DNA of 46,860 bases from Opitutales bacterium (GTDB lineage Bacteria; Verrucomicrobiota; Verrucomicrobiia; Opitutales; Seribacteraceae), in assembly GCA_028101545.1 (NCBI GenBank), contig JAOHKZ010000016.1, positions 1 to 46,860 on the forward strand. The letters run 5' to 3'. The number at the start of each line of letters is the position of its first letter. Positions within the stretch are counted from its first letter, which is position 1. Positions 26,701 to 34,041 of the stretch are shown in pieces. Below the pieces are notes generated by a model. It was not told the DNA's origin, ran no database searches, and worked only from the letters and a program-made list of their open reading frames with translations. Position numbers and translations under genes: made by a program.

Positions 26701-29700
26701 TAATTTCACCTAAAGAATAATTAGCATCCCAACTTAACCATTGATTAGTATCACTTGGAAGAACTTCAACAGAAAGGTTGCCATCAAAGAAACTACCCGT
26801 TTCAACATCAGCGTCATCGAAACGAATCGTTTTTAAAAAAAGACTTCCATCAATAATGGTTTCATCTGATGGAAAACTTTCAAAAAAAGGATAGTCAGGA
26901 ACATTTTGAACATCAATTGTAATTACAATTTCATCGTAAGCGATTCCATCGCTTACTCTTAAAACGAAAGAATCAAGACCCGCAAAATCTTTTCGTGGGG
27001 CGTAGTTTAATACAACCGGGGAATTCCCTGTACCAAAACAATCCACAGCCCCGTTGGTGGGTTGTGAGGTAACAGACCATACCAAGGTTTGTCCATCTAA
27101 ATCTGAGGCATTTAACAACGAATGCCCAGTCCAATTACTATCTTCTACAGAAAAAAATGTCGCATTTTGACCCTCAATTATAACTGGGTTTGTATTTGAG
27201 GCAATGACTTGGATTTGCGTTTGTTGTAGCGCAGTTCTATTGGTGGAATCCCGAACTTCCAAAACAAAGATAAAATTAGATACATCTTGGGGAATTGGTG
27301 TACCCCATAATTTGGCAGTACCATTTCCGTAATCTTCAAAATTACCCTCAAGCCAAGTTGGTAAATCGCCCAAAGGCTTAAATTGCAGTGTGTCTTGGTC
27401 ATCAGCGTCAAAGGCAGAAATATCATAAACAAATTCGTGACCACTGACAGCAATTCCAGATGTCGATGAATTAAACACGGGGGTGTCCTCAACAGGTTGA
27501 ACAACAAGATTAATAATTATAGAATCAGAGGCGTTTGTATCGTTACTATCGAATACAGTTAACTCAAATGAATCATTACCGGTAAAGTTCTGATCAGGAC
27601 GATAGAAAAGAGTCGAGGGTGTACCACTTGTTGATGTAAAATTTGCTTCACCCGTTGTAGGGGGTCTTAATATTTCCCACTTTAGCACACCATTATCTTC
27701 TTTAAGCCCATCTTCATCTGTTGCAAAAAGACCAATATTATCCCAATTAACGAATTCTGTATCTTCCTTTAAAGAAACTGATATGCTACTACCAAGTGAA
27801 ATTACAGGAGGTTTATTTAAAGGTTCAACACTAAGTTCAAATGCTTGCTCTTCGGTTAAACCTAATTGATCCCGAACCGTTATTAATATGAGTCTTGGTC
27901 CGCTTTCCTCATAATGCTCCCATGTGGGTGTACCATATAAAAGTCTCGAACCTGGATCGAATTTCAACCAATCTTTGGGAGCAGTAGGTAAGTTACTGAT
28001 TGAAACGGTTAAAGTTTCATTATGATCTGGATCTTCTAAGTCTGGATCATGGACTTCAATCTGATATCGAAAATCTTGTCCGCCCTCATAAACAATACTA
28101 GTCGGAGGAACAGAAAGAAATATAGGAGGATCATTAACCTGAGAGATATTTATATTAAACTTTAGCGTATCAGACCTATTTCTATCATCCCCCAAATTAT
28201 CACTTAATTTTATAGTAAATGTATCAGAACCAGAATAATTTGCGTCTGGTAAATATAAAACTCTCTGGTGGTGTTGAGGGTTATCCTTATCTAATTCAAC
28301 TCTTCCATACATTGGCTCAATATTTGTAGTCAACACCAGCGGATCTAAGTCAGAATCGTTGAAATCAAAATCGGGCATCAATGCATACCATGCACTACTA
28401 TTAAAGTCTTCAGTTAAGTTAAAATCCAATGGTTCATAGCTTCGATTACCATCAACCCAAATTACAGGTGCACTATTTGGTGAACGAATTAGAAGCTCAA
28501 ATTCTTTTTCCGTAGCATTATTTCCGTCAGAAACTATCAGTTTAACTGTGTATGGTTCAGCATTTGCAACTCCTTGATTTGGAATACCAACTAAAGAACT
28601 ACCGTTTATGTCCAACCCCAATCCTTGAGGTTCAAAAGATAACGTTAACTGGTCTCCATCAACATCAGAAACTAAAATATGTTGATTAAAATACTCCCCT
28701 TCCATCGGGCTTCTCAACTCGGCAATTTCAAAAATGGGAGTATCTTGAATTGGCATAACAGACAGTTGAAAGTCTAAAAAGTCCGACTGAGAACCATCAG
28801 AGAGAACTATACTAAAGTTATGTTCTCCAAAAAAATCTTTTGGGGGTTGGTAAGTAAATATACCGGAAGTAGAGTTTAAATCGTAAGTGAAATTACCATC
28901 AGGAGATTGGCCTATCGACCAGTTTAAATCAGTAACAAAAGGGTGAGAACCATTAAAATCATGAACATATACCCCTGAGTCTTCGTCGATCTCAACAGCA
29001 AATAACGAAGTATTATGCTCAATTCTTGGATTAATGTTTGGTATTTTGTTTTGCTGCCAAGAGTCATTAAAAAAAGACAGTGCCCCCCCTCCATTATTGA
29101 CATAAGTACTCTCGCTTGGAATACCTACAATGGCAACACTATCAGCAAGAATGAGAGAAAGTTGACTTTGATCAGCAACAATTGCTTGGGATAAATTCAG
29201 AGTGGATAAGAGTTTTATCTGAGATCCATCACTCTTCACCCGATAAAGGTAAACACATCCACTTTCAAGCATAGGAGAAGAAACAGCAAGGATGTCTTCA
29301 TGTAAATCAAGGTCTGATGCAAAATATTGATTTGCAGAGTTAGTAGGTGGATAAATTTGTGCTACCTCGATCCATGTCGTTCCATCAAAATGAAAAACAT
29401 ATACTGACCCAGCATTTGTAGCATTTCCATCCCGTTGCCTTGCTCCTACGAATGCTAAATTATTTCCCAAAGCAACAGAATAACCGAATTCATCACCTGC
29501 AGAAAGACTTGAAGGAGAAAGCTTCGAAGTTTGAAACCATCCTGTAGCATTTTTTTCAAAGATGTAAGCTGCACCCGAATTAAAACCAATACTATCGGAT
29601 TTAGGTGCACCAACAAGTAAGCGAGATCCAGAAAGTTTGATTGAATATCCAAACTCATCAAAACTTTGATTGTCATCAGCAAATAAAGATGAGGTTAAAT

Positions 29701-30634
29701 TCCAATTCGTTCCACTCTTTTCAAAAATGGAAATTTTACCGCTTCCATTACTTATAGCCTGAATCGAACTGACGGCCAAAATATTCCCCGCAACTGAGAT
29801 GTCCCACCCGAAACTATCAAACATTTTAGAGTTGTTATTTAAACTTTTATGAAAGTGGTAACTCCCGTTTGATTCTCGGCGAAAAATATCGACGGTTCCA
29901 GAATAAGAGGAAAAATCAGGTGAACCAACAAAGAGAAATTCATTGGCAATTGTTAAAGAATGACCAAATTGGCCTAATTGGTCAATTTGTGGAGGCACAA
30001 TTTTTTCATAGTAGGAGTAACTTCCATTATTTTCCTTATTAAAAATATGAACTGCACCATCGGCAAATCCAGCTTCTCCTGGAGATCCAAATATTGTTTG
30101 ATTCCAATCATTTATGGCAACTGATTGACCAAACCTAGAAGAAGGTTCATTAATTTGAGGATGTAATAACAAAGAATCGAAAGGAGAAATATTTATTTGG
30201 CCAAATGATTCATTCGCTTCCAGATTATTATAATAATATAGCACACGAGAAGTGTTATGATCGGGAGTGAAAAACAAATATTCATTGAAAGAATTTGCTC
30301 CGTTGTTCCAAACATCAGATTTCGAATAACTTTTGACTATATCTTCACTGATATTTAATTGTGATTTTTCGCTGCTATTATTCTCAAAAATATAATAATT
30401 GTTCTCGTAAAGATTGAGGGTGGGAAATACTTGATTTGAGAAATCACTTCCTGTTACCAAAAAATTTGTACCATTCCACTCGAAGGAAAAAGTTTCTGAC
30501 ATTTGTCCGTTCTGATTATTGGCAAAAACGATTTGAGCAATAAAAAAACAAAAGAAAACAGTCCACTTTCGACTTTCAGAAAAAAAGCGGATAAACCTAC
30601 CCAAAAAAAATATGGTACGCTCGGGCAATAGCAT
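20759..30634 (-). CDS. Giant multidomain surface/secreted protein: propellers, cadherin-like array, Trp-rich C-terminus
   Basis: A single 3291-residue frame, 21% of the window. Residues 1-38 are a signal peptide (cut near IVFA/NN). About 155-520 carry six or so FG-GAP-like blades (repeated DEFGYS..). About 540-1890 hold roughly 12 cadherin/Ig-like domains, marked by linkers such as QVNDPPIF, PVEDTPVF and VDNYPPLI. About 1980-2055 is a DUF5011-like domain. About 2060-3005 is a second repeat region with GG..ND/GGxxxD blades, likely SBBP-type. About 3190-3291 is a Trp/aromatic-rich module (GWIFIES, LWFWNEKWGWFW, GWMYF). Probably an adhesin or cell-surface scaffold; substrate unknown. AGGATG precedes the ATG. 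It is last in a four-gene run. Confidence 0.88.
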   Translation of the reverse strand: MLLPERTIFFLGRFIRFFSESRKWTVFFCFFIAQIVFANNQNGQMSETFSFEWNGTNFLVTGSDFSNQVFPTLNLYENNYYIFENNSSEKSQLNISEDIVKSYSKSDVWNNGANSFNEYLFFTPDHNTSRVLYYYNNLEANESFGQINISPFDSLLLHPQINEPSSRFGQSVAINDWNQTIFGSPGEAGFADGAVHIFNKENNGSYSYYEKIVPPQIDQLGQFGHSLTIANEFLFVGSPDFSSYSGTVDIFRRESNGSYHFHKSLNNNSKMFDSFGWDISVAGNILAVSSIQAISNGSGKISIFEKSGTNWNLTSSLFADDNQSFDEFGYSIKLSGSRLLVGAPKSDSIGFNSGAAYIFEKNATGWFQTSKLSPSSLSAGDEFGYSVALGNNLAFVGARQRDGNATNAGSVYVFHFDGTTWIEVAQIYPPTNSANQYFASDLDLHEDILAVSSPMLESGCVYLYRVKSDGSQIKLLSTLNLSQAIVADQSQLSLILADSVAIVGIPSESTYVNNGGGALSFFNDSWQQNKIPNINPRIEHNTSLFAVEIDEDSGVYVHDFNGSHPFVTDLNWSIGQSPDGNFTYDLNSTSGIFTYQPPKDFFGEHNFSIVLSDGSQSDFLDFQLSVMPIQDTPIFEIAELRSPMEGEYFNQHILVSDVDGDQLTLSFEPQGLGLDINGSSLVGIPNQGVANAEPYTVKLIVSDGNNATEKEFELLIRSPNSAPVIWVDGNRSYEPLDFNLTEDFNSSAWYALMPDFDFNDSDLDPLVLTTNIEPMYGRVELDKDNPQHHQRVLYLPDANYSGSDTFTIKLSDNLGDDRNRSDTLKFNINISQVNDPPIFLSVPPTSIVYEGGQDFRYQIEVHDPDLEDPDHNETLTVSISNLPTAPKDWLKFDPGSRLLYGTPTWEHYEESGPRLILITVRDQLGLTEEQAFELSVEPLNKPPVISLGSSISVSLKEDTEFVNWDNIGLFATDEDGLKEDNGVLKWEILRPPTTGEANFTSTSGTPSTLFYRPDQNFTGNDSFELTVFDSNDTNASDSIIINLVVQPVEDTPVFNSSTSGIAVSGHEFVYDISAFDADDQDTLQFKPLGDLPTWLEGNFEDYGNGTAKLWGTPIPQDVSNFIFVLEVRDSTNRTALQQTQIQVIASNTNPVIIEGQNATFFSVEDSNWTGHSLLNASDLDGQTLVWSVTSQPTNGAVDCFGTGNSPVVLNYAPRKDFAGLDSFVLRVSDGIAYDEIVITIDVQNVPDYPFFESFPSDETIIDGSLFLKTIRFDDADVETGSFFDGNLSVEVLPSDTNQWLSWDANYSLGEIILNGTPTVDNEGNYSVVVTYTDPSNLSVSDSFRIEVRVDNYPPLINFGEVIEPILMVEDELNSWIPPTLEAEDNETTAENLIWSVSQAAQFGEANISETGNELNYIPDSNFSGFDQFVVRVTDSGGRENSAPKSDDITINVIVDRVNDEPVFETQPSSDRNGSFSWNDENVYEYNIVARDSDWDWQTLNLTVISPLPHWLKFFDEGNGTGFLTGLAGVEDEGSYEIELQVVDSNMSKRTQKFQLEIRVDNYPPIFKAVDQPDLTVSELLVYIDEDSNSSEQNGWSAPVNYIAIDPDPNHADAEELSWSLFQPSQIGSQVFVSGYGTRPDIFSYTPYPNFNGQEIIYLSVNDGYRTSIIPVKIIVRPIEDKPFFTSDINPFLIAQEGATFSLDLTSSDPDQSNRTIKVFGLPQGENSWIKLTNQDHVNGSATLRGSIPIGQDGKRYPLAFVVTDNAGNYDLVNSVLSIEGQNIAPVINGDELTIFFDSNGTPNPNDLSLLYASDRDGDNLSWSLSSDHLPTYGDAIVSGVSTQPTISYFIDDPNQTADSFSLRVSDGVNYDEIFINARVVPSHEQFQIISHDTLSLAAGSKFHDFLFIPNVSKNSSIIASLSNNPSWVSIEKINYNLFQISGSVPLSIIDSFEISILFHEDSVLKSEKKCKIEVFDKLGPHLHLINGDFQQIRLGQEFVDFGANVVFVDSSTSHQIVRGDGIVDSNRSGQYKVSYKSSDTSGNAVEQDRLVQVNDPLNTVAMDKISPINLGVLDGLVSVDDFFISWGKEISQQGVVTVSKLESKSDQLTVSSSLHLQASDIWLNSLDVLADKSFVIVGVFRGNLSIGANLIPSKGNHNVFVAKVSPSFTIEWIKAIPGSASIQDLSFAESFNGEFLIGGTYEESISNEATVLMSEGGTDVFVWKISSNGENIWLKSFGGIGNEDVKGIESLKSGSILIAGNVRKSSHPTYTYLLLSDSNGIAIKSASFKGENSNEVSVLEIFKDKIFLGGEFDKIIKLGSNLLSSNLSESKYLAMLDSNLSVNWAFPILVDGKTRLGDIEVDAFGNPLISINFEGNVSLSNTIESITSDGADDILIAKFNFLEGDLLWAKKFSSINNDRIIDLDINKFGETHLALDLRTPTEFEGTNLGEGSLFLGKLVPWTGTPSFDKTEPLVLLERQYFQKEIRVVNQNFVRMQIVDSPQWVHFHDNLDGTAVIGGFPSQSDILESEIKIMAYNANGGCSELKIPFSVKSNSGSTPEDSFDGFRLISQFGNNIQIGTIEKGAENNYLLGGNFRDTIQFNDKEFISNYSLDGFVVNLSSTGSILNSVHLICSDDVYVSNVCSNPDGKVFAFGYFKGLLSVGALSVQSNGGFDLFAFESKSDGTILNLVNFGGINDEFLSVAAINDNKILMGGIFKNEFTHEQMSFQSKGNNDIFVLQTSLQNLTEISWIKAFGGDQEDSINDLILSEDGDTYIAGSFTGNLTFGQKSLRSSGLSDGFIGKISSSGDLLFAHGGGGEGADEVNSILLLNKNHILMGGNFRELFSWGNRSVQSAGGEDGFVGIVNIEGNCLSLQKIGGSGNDNLNAFFKEDNRVILLGEFSNSMQIGGVNLSSNGQKDIFVSSFDPSLETFSNSFQIGGVGNDILFSGASALGGSFFISGMASGMVNQEGVVSTSEIRSGNFFISGIGNLSDIPGIDPSPPLFVGESKFYAYHYTSGPWLPNENLKLIITYKPAWLNIILHEDGSGIVWGQTPANFSGVTERVDFTIQSSNSKKVVQVFDLSILGNEKMYEILGNPLLSCKQFSNYQSDFFLSGFSHENILVSPSKIPAWLNVERVGSKHFTLTGTPGSGAVGNHEIEITARRLVDANKIYEESFKYVLTVEPTIISSSVSTGIDDWKTNWFGYFINFENLWNYHEELGWIFIESAFDSNNLWFWNEKWGWFWTNSTIWDSTKGEGFLYNSLQKGWMYFRAKNSDVLNTIYSYEQRKWLNYD

Positions 30635-30719
30635 AAATATAACATCCTAAAAAAAATGAATTAATGCAAAGCTTTTAGGAAATAATTAAACGTGGTTCAG
30701 GAAAAGTTAGTAAAGTATA

Positions 30720-31070
30720 TCAAAATCTCTCCGGAACTCTTCGAACAAAAGGAGTCTTTTTAACCAAAGGAACTCTCTTGACAGCGGGGGTATTCCTAAC
30801 CGGTTTTGCCCTTTTAATGACGGGAGTACGTTTAACTAATCTAGGAAATTTGGCAAGAGGTGCACGGGGTGCAAAAGGAGCTTTTCTAGCAATTCTTGAT
30901 GGCGAAACTAAAGGTGCTCTTCTCCTCAAACCAGAGAACGAAACAGATTTTACTTTAGATACTGTAGGAGCACGGGGTGCACGAGGTACGGCACGAAAGG
31001 CTAAGCATTGACAAATTCCTAGAATTAAACAAACAAACGATATAAAAATTGATTTAAAATTAAACAGCAC
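30720..31070 (-). CDS. Small secreted Arg/Pro-rich basic protein
   Basis: A 116-residue protein with a signal peptide (about residues 1-25, SIFISFVCLILGICQCLA) and a mature part almost free of acidic residues. It is dominated by Arg, Lys, Pro, Val and Ala. The second half has a loose repeat of about 8-11 residues, R/K-x-P-x-V-K/R (VKRTPVIKR, TPAVKRVPLVKK, TPFVRRVPERF). It resembles no family I recognise; a polycation binding anionic polymers or DNA, or a processed peptide, is possible. The start is GTG at 31070, inside the last 11 bases of the upstream M29-like gene, with no Shine-Dalgarno. A plus-strand open frame here is a composition shadow. Confidence 0.62.
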   Translation of the reverse strand: MLFNFKSIFISFVCLILGICQCLAFRAVPRAPRAPTVSKVKSVSFSGLRRRAPLVSPSRIARKAPFAPRAPLAKFPRLVKRTPVIKRAKPVRNTPAVKRVPLVKKTPFVRRVPERF

Positions 31071-32253
31071 TAACAGAAAATTTTTCGGTAGGATACTCGC
31101 TGGAAAGCTGGTCCAACAAGTAAGATGTAGGTTGAAAATTCCGTAAGATAGGAATTGTTTGTCCGTTTTTAAGCATCCTTACCTCTGAAACAGTAATCTC
31201 GGGTGTCTTGGGTGGAGCATACAAGATGTCATCGTGAGATGCATTAAGACGTGAATTAAAGAGTTCCGGAGTAAGGTTACCACCGAGATGATCACTTCGT
31301 CCAGTGGCGACATGGCAAGTACCAAGAATTTTTTCGTCCTGTATATCTTTACCTGAAAATGGAAGGAGTTGAGTGCCAAAACCTAGTTCACCTATAATTC
31401 CTGTTGCAGGGTCATCTTTAAGCTGTGTATTTCGGTCATCAACTTTTTGCTGATCACCGCGAATCAAAGATGCGTTTACGATGGCGCCATTCTCAACATC
31501 CATCTGTGCAAGTGTTCCATCAGAAAAACGAAATGGAAAAGAACCCGAAGCAGAAGTAGGAACAAAGTAAACCTCACCTGCTGGAAGGTTAGCAACATCT
31601 GGTTTGCCTAGAGGACACAAACCGTGACTTTTCTGAGCAGATTGTTGAGAACAATCTATTTTAAGGGTTGAAGTCGTTCCAAAAACTTCAAAATCAATTT
31701 CAAAATTTTCAGATTGGTCTAGAACTTGTCGAAATAATTCAGATTGCTTGCTTATCACATTATAATCTACTGATAGTCCTGAATTGAGTATAATGTCGTT
31801 AACTCCGTGTAAAGTGGCACCGCGAAAATTATATATTTTTGCCGAAGCAGTAAGGGGTGCAGTTAGGGAGTAATCTGTAATAGCTAAAATTATATCATAG
31901 TTGGGATAAATATCGCCATTGAGAGACAATTGATCACCAGCAAAGTTTGTTACCGCGTCATCAGGGTCAAGATTGCTACCGCCGGTGGTTTTAAATGCAA
32001 AAAATCCATTATCGGAAAAAGATAGACTTTCGGAAACTCCGTTTACCAAATCATTCAGAAAGACACTATGAGCGTATTTTTGAACTGAAAAACCATCAGC
32101 ATTCAAAAAATCATGATTATGCATTAAAGAAAGATCAGGCAGATCAATAAGAATACAAATTTTCAAACTTTCAGAATGATTAGTTCCAAAGCAAGTGCCA
32201 AGGAGACGTTCAAGAGAAAATTGTGGAAATTCTTCTATTTTTGGTAAATACAT
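31060..32253 (-). CDS. M29-like metallopeptidase relative (leucyl aminopeptidase fold)
   Basis: A 397-residue protein without signal peptide. Its C-terminal half resembles M29 aminopeptidases: LPAGEVYFVP (Glu227), GIIGELGFGTQ (Glu289), DEKILGTCHVATG (His314) and SHDDILYAPP (His340, Asp342), which together match the five dinuclear metal ligands seen in the true M29 enzyme at 38450-39568. The N-terminal half is divergent. A role in cytosolic peptide trimming or another amide hydrolysis is inferred; substrate unknown. The last codons overlap the Arg/Pro-rich gene, so the two are likely co-expressed. The ATG at 32253 lies 64 bases after the SNase-like gene. Confidence 0.62.
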   Translation of the reverse strand: MYLPKIEEFPQFSLERLLGTCFGTNHSESLKICILIDLPDLSLMHNHDFLNADGFSVQKYAHSVFLNDLVNGVSESLSFSDNGFFAFKTTGGSNLDPDDAVTNFAGDQLSLNGDIYPNYDIILAITDYSLTAPLTASAKIYNFRGATLHGVNDIILNSGLSVDYNVISKQSELFRQVLDQSENFEIDFEVFGTTSTLKIDCSQQSAQKSHGLCPLGKPDVANLPAGEVYFVPTSASGSFPFRFSDGTLAQMDVENGAIVNASLIRGDQQKVDDRNTQLKDDPATGIIGELGFGTQLLPFSGKDIQDEKILGTCHVATGRSDHLGGNLTPELFNSRLNASHDDILYAPPKTPEITVSEVRMLKNGQTIPILRNFQPTSYLLDQLSSEYPTEKFSVSAV

Positions 32254-32317
32254 GTATCCTTTGTATATATTTTTTTTAATTCCTCAACGCCACGATAAAA
32301 AAATTTCACGAAAGAAT

Positions 32318-33043
32318 TCATTTTGCCTTTCGTCCACCACAAATTCTACAGTCCAATCCCTGAGGTTTTGAAGTTAAGTTCCCCCGACCTCTTTGATAAA
32401 ATGAACAACCAGGCCTATGTATTTTACCAAAAGTAGTTACCCAAAAACTAAGAGATGGAATAAAAGATTGTTGAGGCTTAATCATGCCTGGCAATTGAGG
32501 GGTTGGGAGAGAAGAGGGTGATTGAATTTGTTGGTAGTTAAAGTTGTTAGCCCAAATCCCCAAGTTTAATCTCTTTGCTTTGAGTTGCGAAATAACAAAA
32601 GGACCATAGCGATTTGTCTCTTTATCCAAATGCCAACCAATTCCCTTGGAAATAGCATCGCGACTAAAATTCAAGCTACCATTCACCAGCAATATCTCCA
32701 CCACTTTTAAATTTCTAATATCAAATTCCTGTTTAATTTTTATTTTTGGAGAAGTGGACAATAACATTTTTTCGGTAAATGCAATCGCTTCATTGTAACC
32801 CGGTTGATTTCTTTGCGGAAAACTTACTCCCCATGCCCTCATTCTGATTATAAAATCCTTGGATTGAAAATCAAAAACTCCTGGTTGTACCACCCTTATA
32901 ATTTCCTCTTTTAAAAGAGTCTTATTTCCATCATTTTGTGAAATACTAATTCCCGAAACTTCACTTTTTGAGAAACAATCAAGAAATATCGAAAAGAAAA
33001 AAAAACCAAATTTTAAAATTTGTAATAAAAACTTATAAGACAT
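32318..33043 (-). CDS. Secreted SNase-like protein with C-terminal Cys/His module
   Basis: A 241-residue protein: signal-like leader (residues 1-25, LLQILKFGFFFFSIFLDCFS), then a region of about 45-170 with a thermonuclease/SNase-like pattern (MRAWGVSFPQRNQPG, AISKGIGWHL, SQLKAKRLNLGIWAN). The typical catalytic Arg and Asp residues cannot be placed with certainty, so activity is uncertain. The last 45 residues, FWVTTFGKIHRPGCSFYQRG ... LDCRICGG, are a His/Cys module that I recall at the end of other secreted bacterial proteins and that could bind zinc. First gene of the four-gene minus-strand run. Confidence 0.58.
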   Translation of the reverse strand: MSYKFLLQILKFGFFFFSIFLDCFSKSEVSGISISQNDGNKTLLKEEIIRVVQPGVFDFQSKDFIIRMRAWGVSFPQRNQPGYNEAIAFTEKMLLSTSPKIKIKQEFDIRNLKVVEILLVNGSLNFSRDAISKGIGWHLDKETNRYGPFVISQLKAKRLNLGIWANNFNYQQIQSPSSLPTPQLPGMIKPQQSFIPSLSFWVTTFGKIHRPGCSFYQRGRGNLTSKPQGLDCRICGGRKAK

Positions 33044-33147
33044 TAGAATTTCATATCATCATTTGAATTATTTGTCACCTATATCAATGATTGTAAAACT
33101 AACCCATATCGTCTATGTATTTTGTTTTAAAGTACATTATTTTTATT

Positions 33148-34041
33148 ATGCCAAGATTCGAAAGACCGAGAGCCTCTACTATAGGTACTCCAGTTTATCA
33201 TCGTAGAAGAAGAGACTGGAAAGATGATCGAGATTTAATTGAAGAAATTGCAACATCGGTTAACAAATTAAATGGTCCTTATGAATATTATGACAAGGGC
33301 GTCTTCGCATTTAGAGAAAAAGTAAAAGCTTTTAGAGCTTCCGGATATGAAAACAATAAAGATGTAACTTACTTGGGTATTTGGATTAGAGAGGAATTAA
33401 GTAAAATTTCTAAAACACAAGCCAGTTATGACTTGCGAGTTCATACACTACCATTCCCAGAAGAAATTGACTCCACAATCTTACAAATGGAACAAAAAGC
33501 CTCAGGGAATTCATTTAATAAAGAATCTGAACTTTCGATAGATTCTTTATTTCCTGACCCAAACCTTCGCAGTTTTGCACTAGAGAGAATGCAAATTCTG
33601 CATAAAGGAGATTTGATTGCCTATCTTTCATCCCTTGTATCTAAAGAAAGAGATTCCCTGCTCACAAACTCTGCATCTATCATGGATCTTATTCAGATTT
33701 GTGAATATAATTTAAATTTACTCGAATTAGATACTAAAAAAAGATACGCGGTTGGAGAAACTGATTTATGGATTCCATCACTTGCACTTGGAATTGAAAT
33801 AAGAAACACATGGGAGTCGGAAGATGAAATTGAGTTAATCAGAGTACTGAGCGATACAAACTTCAGATTACAAACCCGCCACCTCGTTGTAGTGACTCCA
33901 GATGACCTAAGTGACGAGACATTCTCTTTAATAAGAAAAATCGAGGCAAGAAAAGTGATTGAAAACTTATCAATCATCCGCATCGGGGACTTTAATAATT
34001 ACATAACCAAAATTAAGGAAATTGAGGAAAGTAAATTTTAA
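33148..34041 (+). CDS. Unrecognised protein with possible PD-(D/E)XK-like core
   Basis: A 297-residue soluble protein, basic at the N-terminus (ERPRASTIGTPVYHRRRRDW), mostly helical in the middle. I do not recognise the family. Near the C-terminus, residues 204-219 read ETDLWIPSLALGIEIR, i.e. Asp206 ... Glu217-x-Arg219, followed by a hydrophobic strand RHLVVVTPDD. This resembles the D-x(n)-E-x-K core of restriction-endonuclease-like folds with Lys replaced by Arg; it may be an inactive or divergent nuclease. The ATG at 33148 is preferred to 33115, which would add a hydrophobic 11-residue lead. No partner genes of a defence system were seen. It shares TTAA with the next gene. Confidence 0.5.
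   Translation: MPRFERPRASTIGTPVYHRRRRDWKDDRDLIEEIATSVNKLNGPYEYYDKGVFAFREKVKAFRASGYENNKDVTYLGIWIREELSKISKTQASYDLRVHTLPFPEEIDSTILQMEQKASGNSFNKESELSIDSLFPDPNLRSFALERMQILHKGDLIAYLSSLVSKERDSLLTNSASIMDLIQICEYNLNLLELDTKKRYAVGETDLWIPSLALGIEIRNTWESEDEIELIRVLSDTNFRLQTRHLVVVTPDDLSDETFSLIRKIEARKVIENLSIIRIGDFNNYITKIKEIEESKF

Noticed and set aside
30778-31011. Plus-strand open frame opposite the Arg/Pro-rich gene
   Set aside because: It lacks a signal peptide or motif and mirrors the repeats; the minus-strand frame has a signal peptide and overlaps its operon neighbour.
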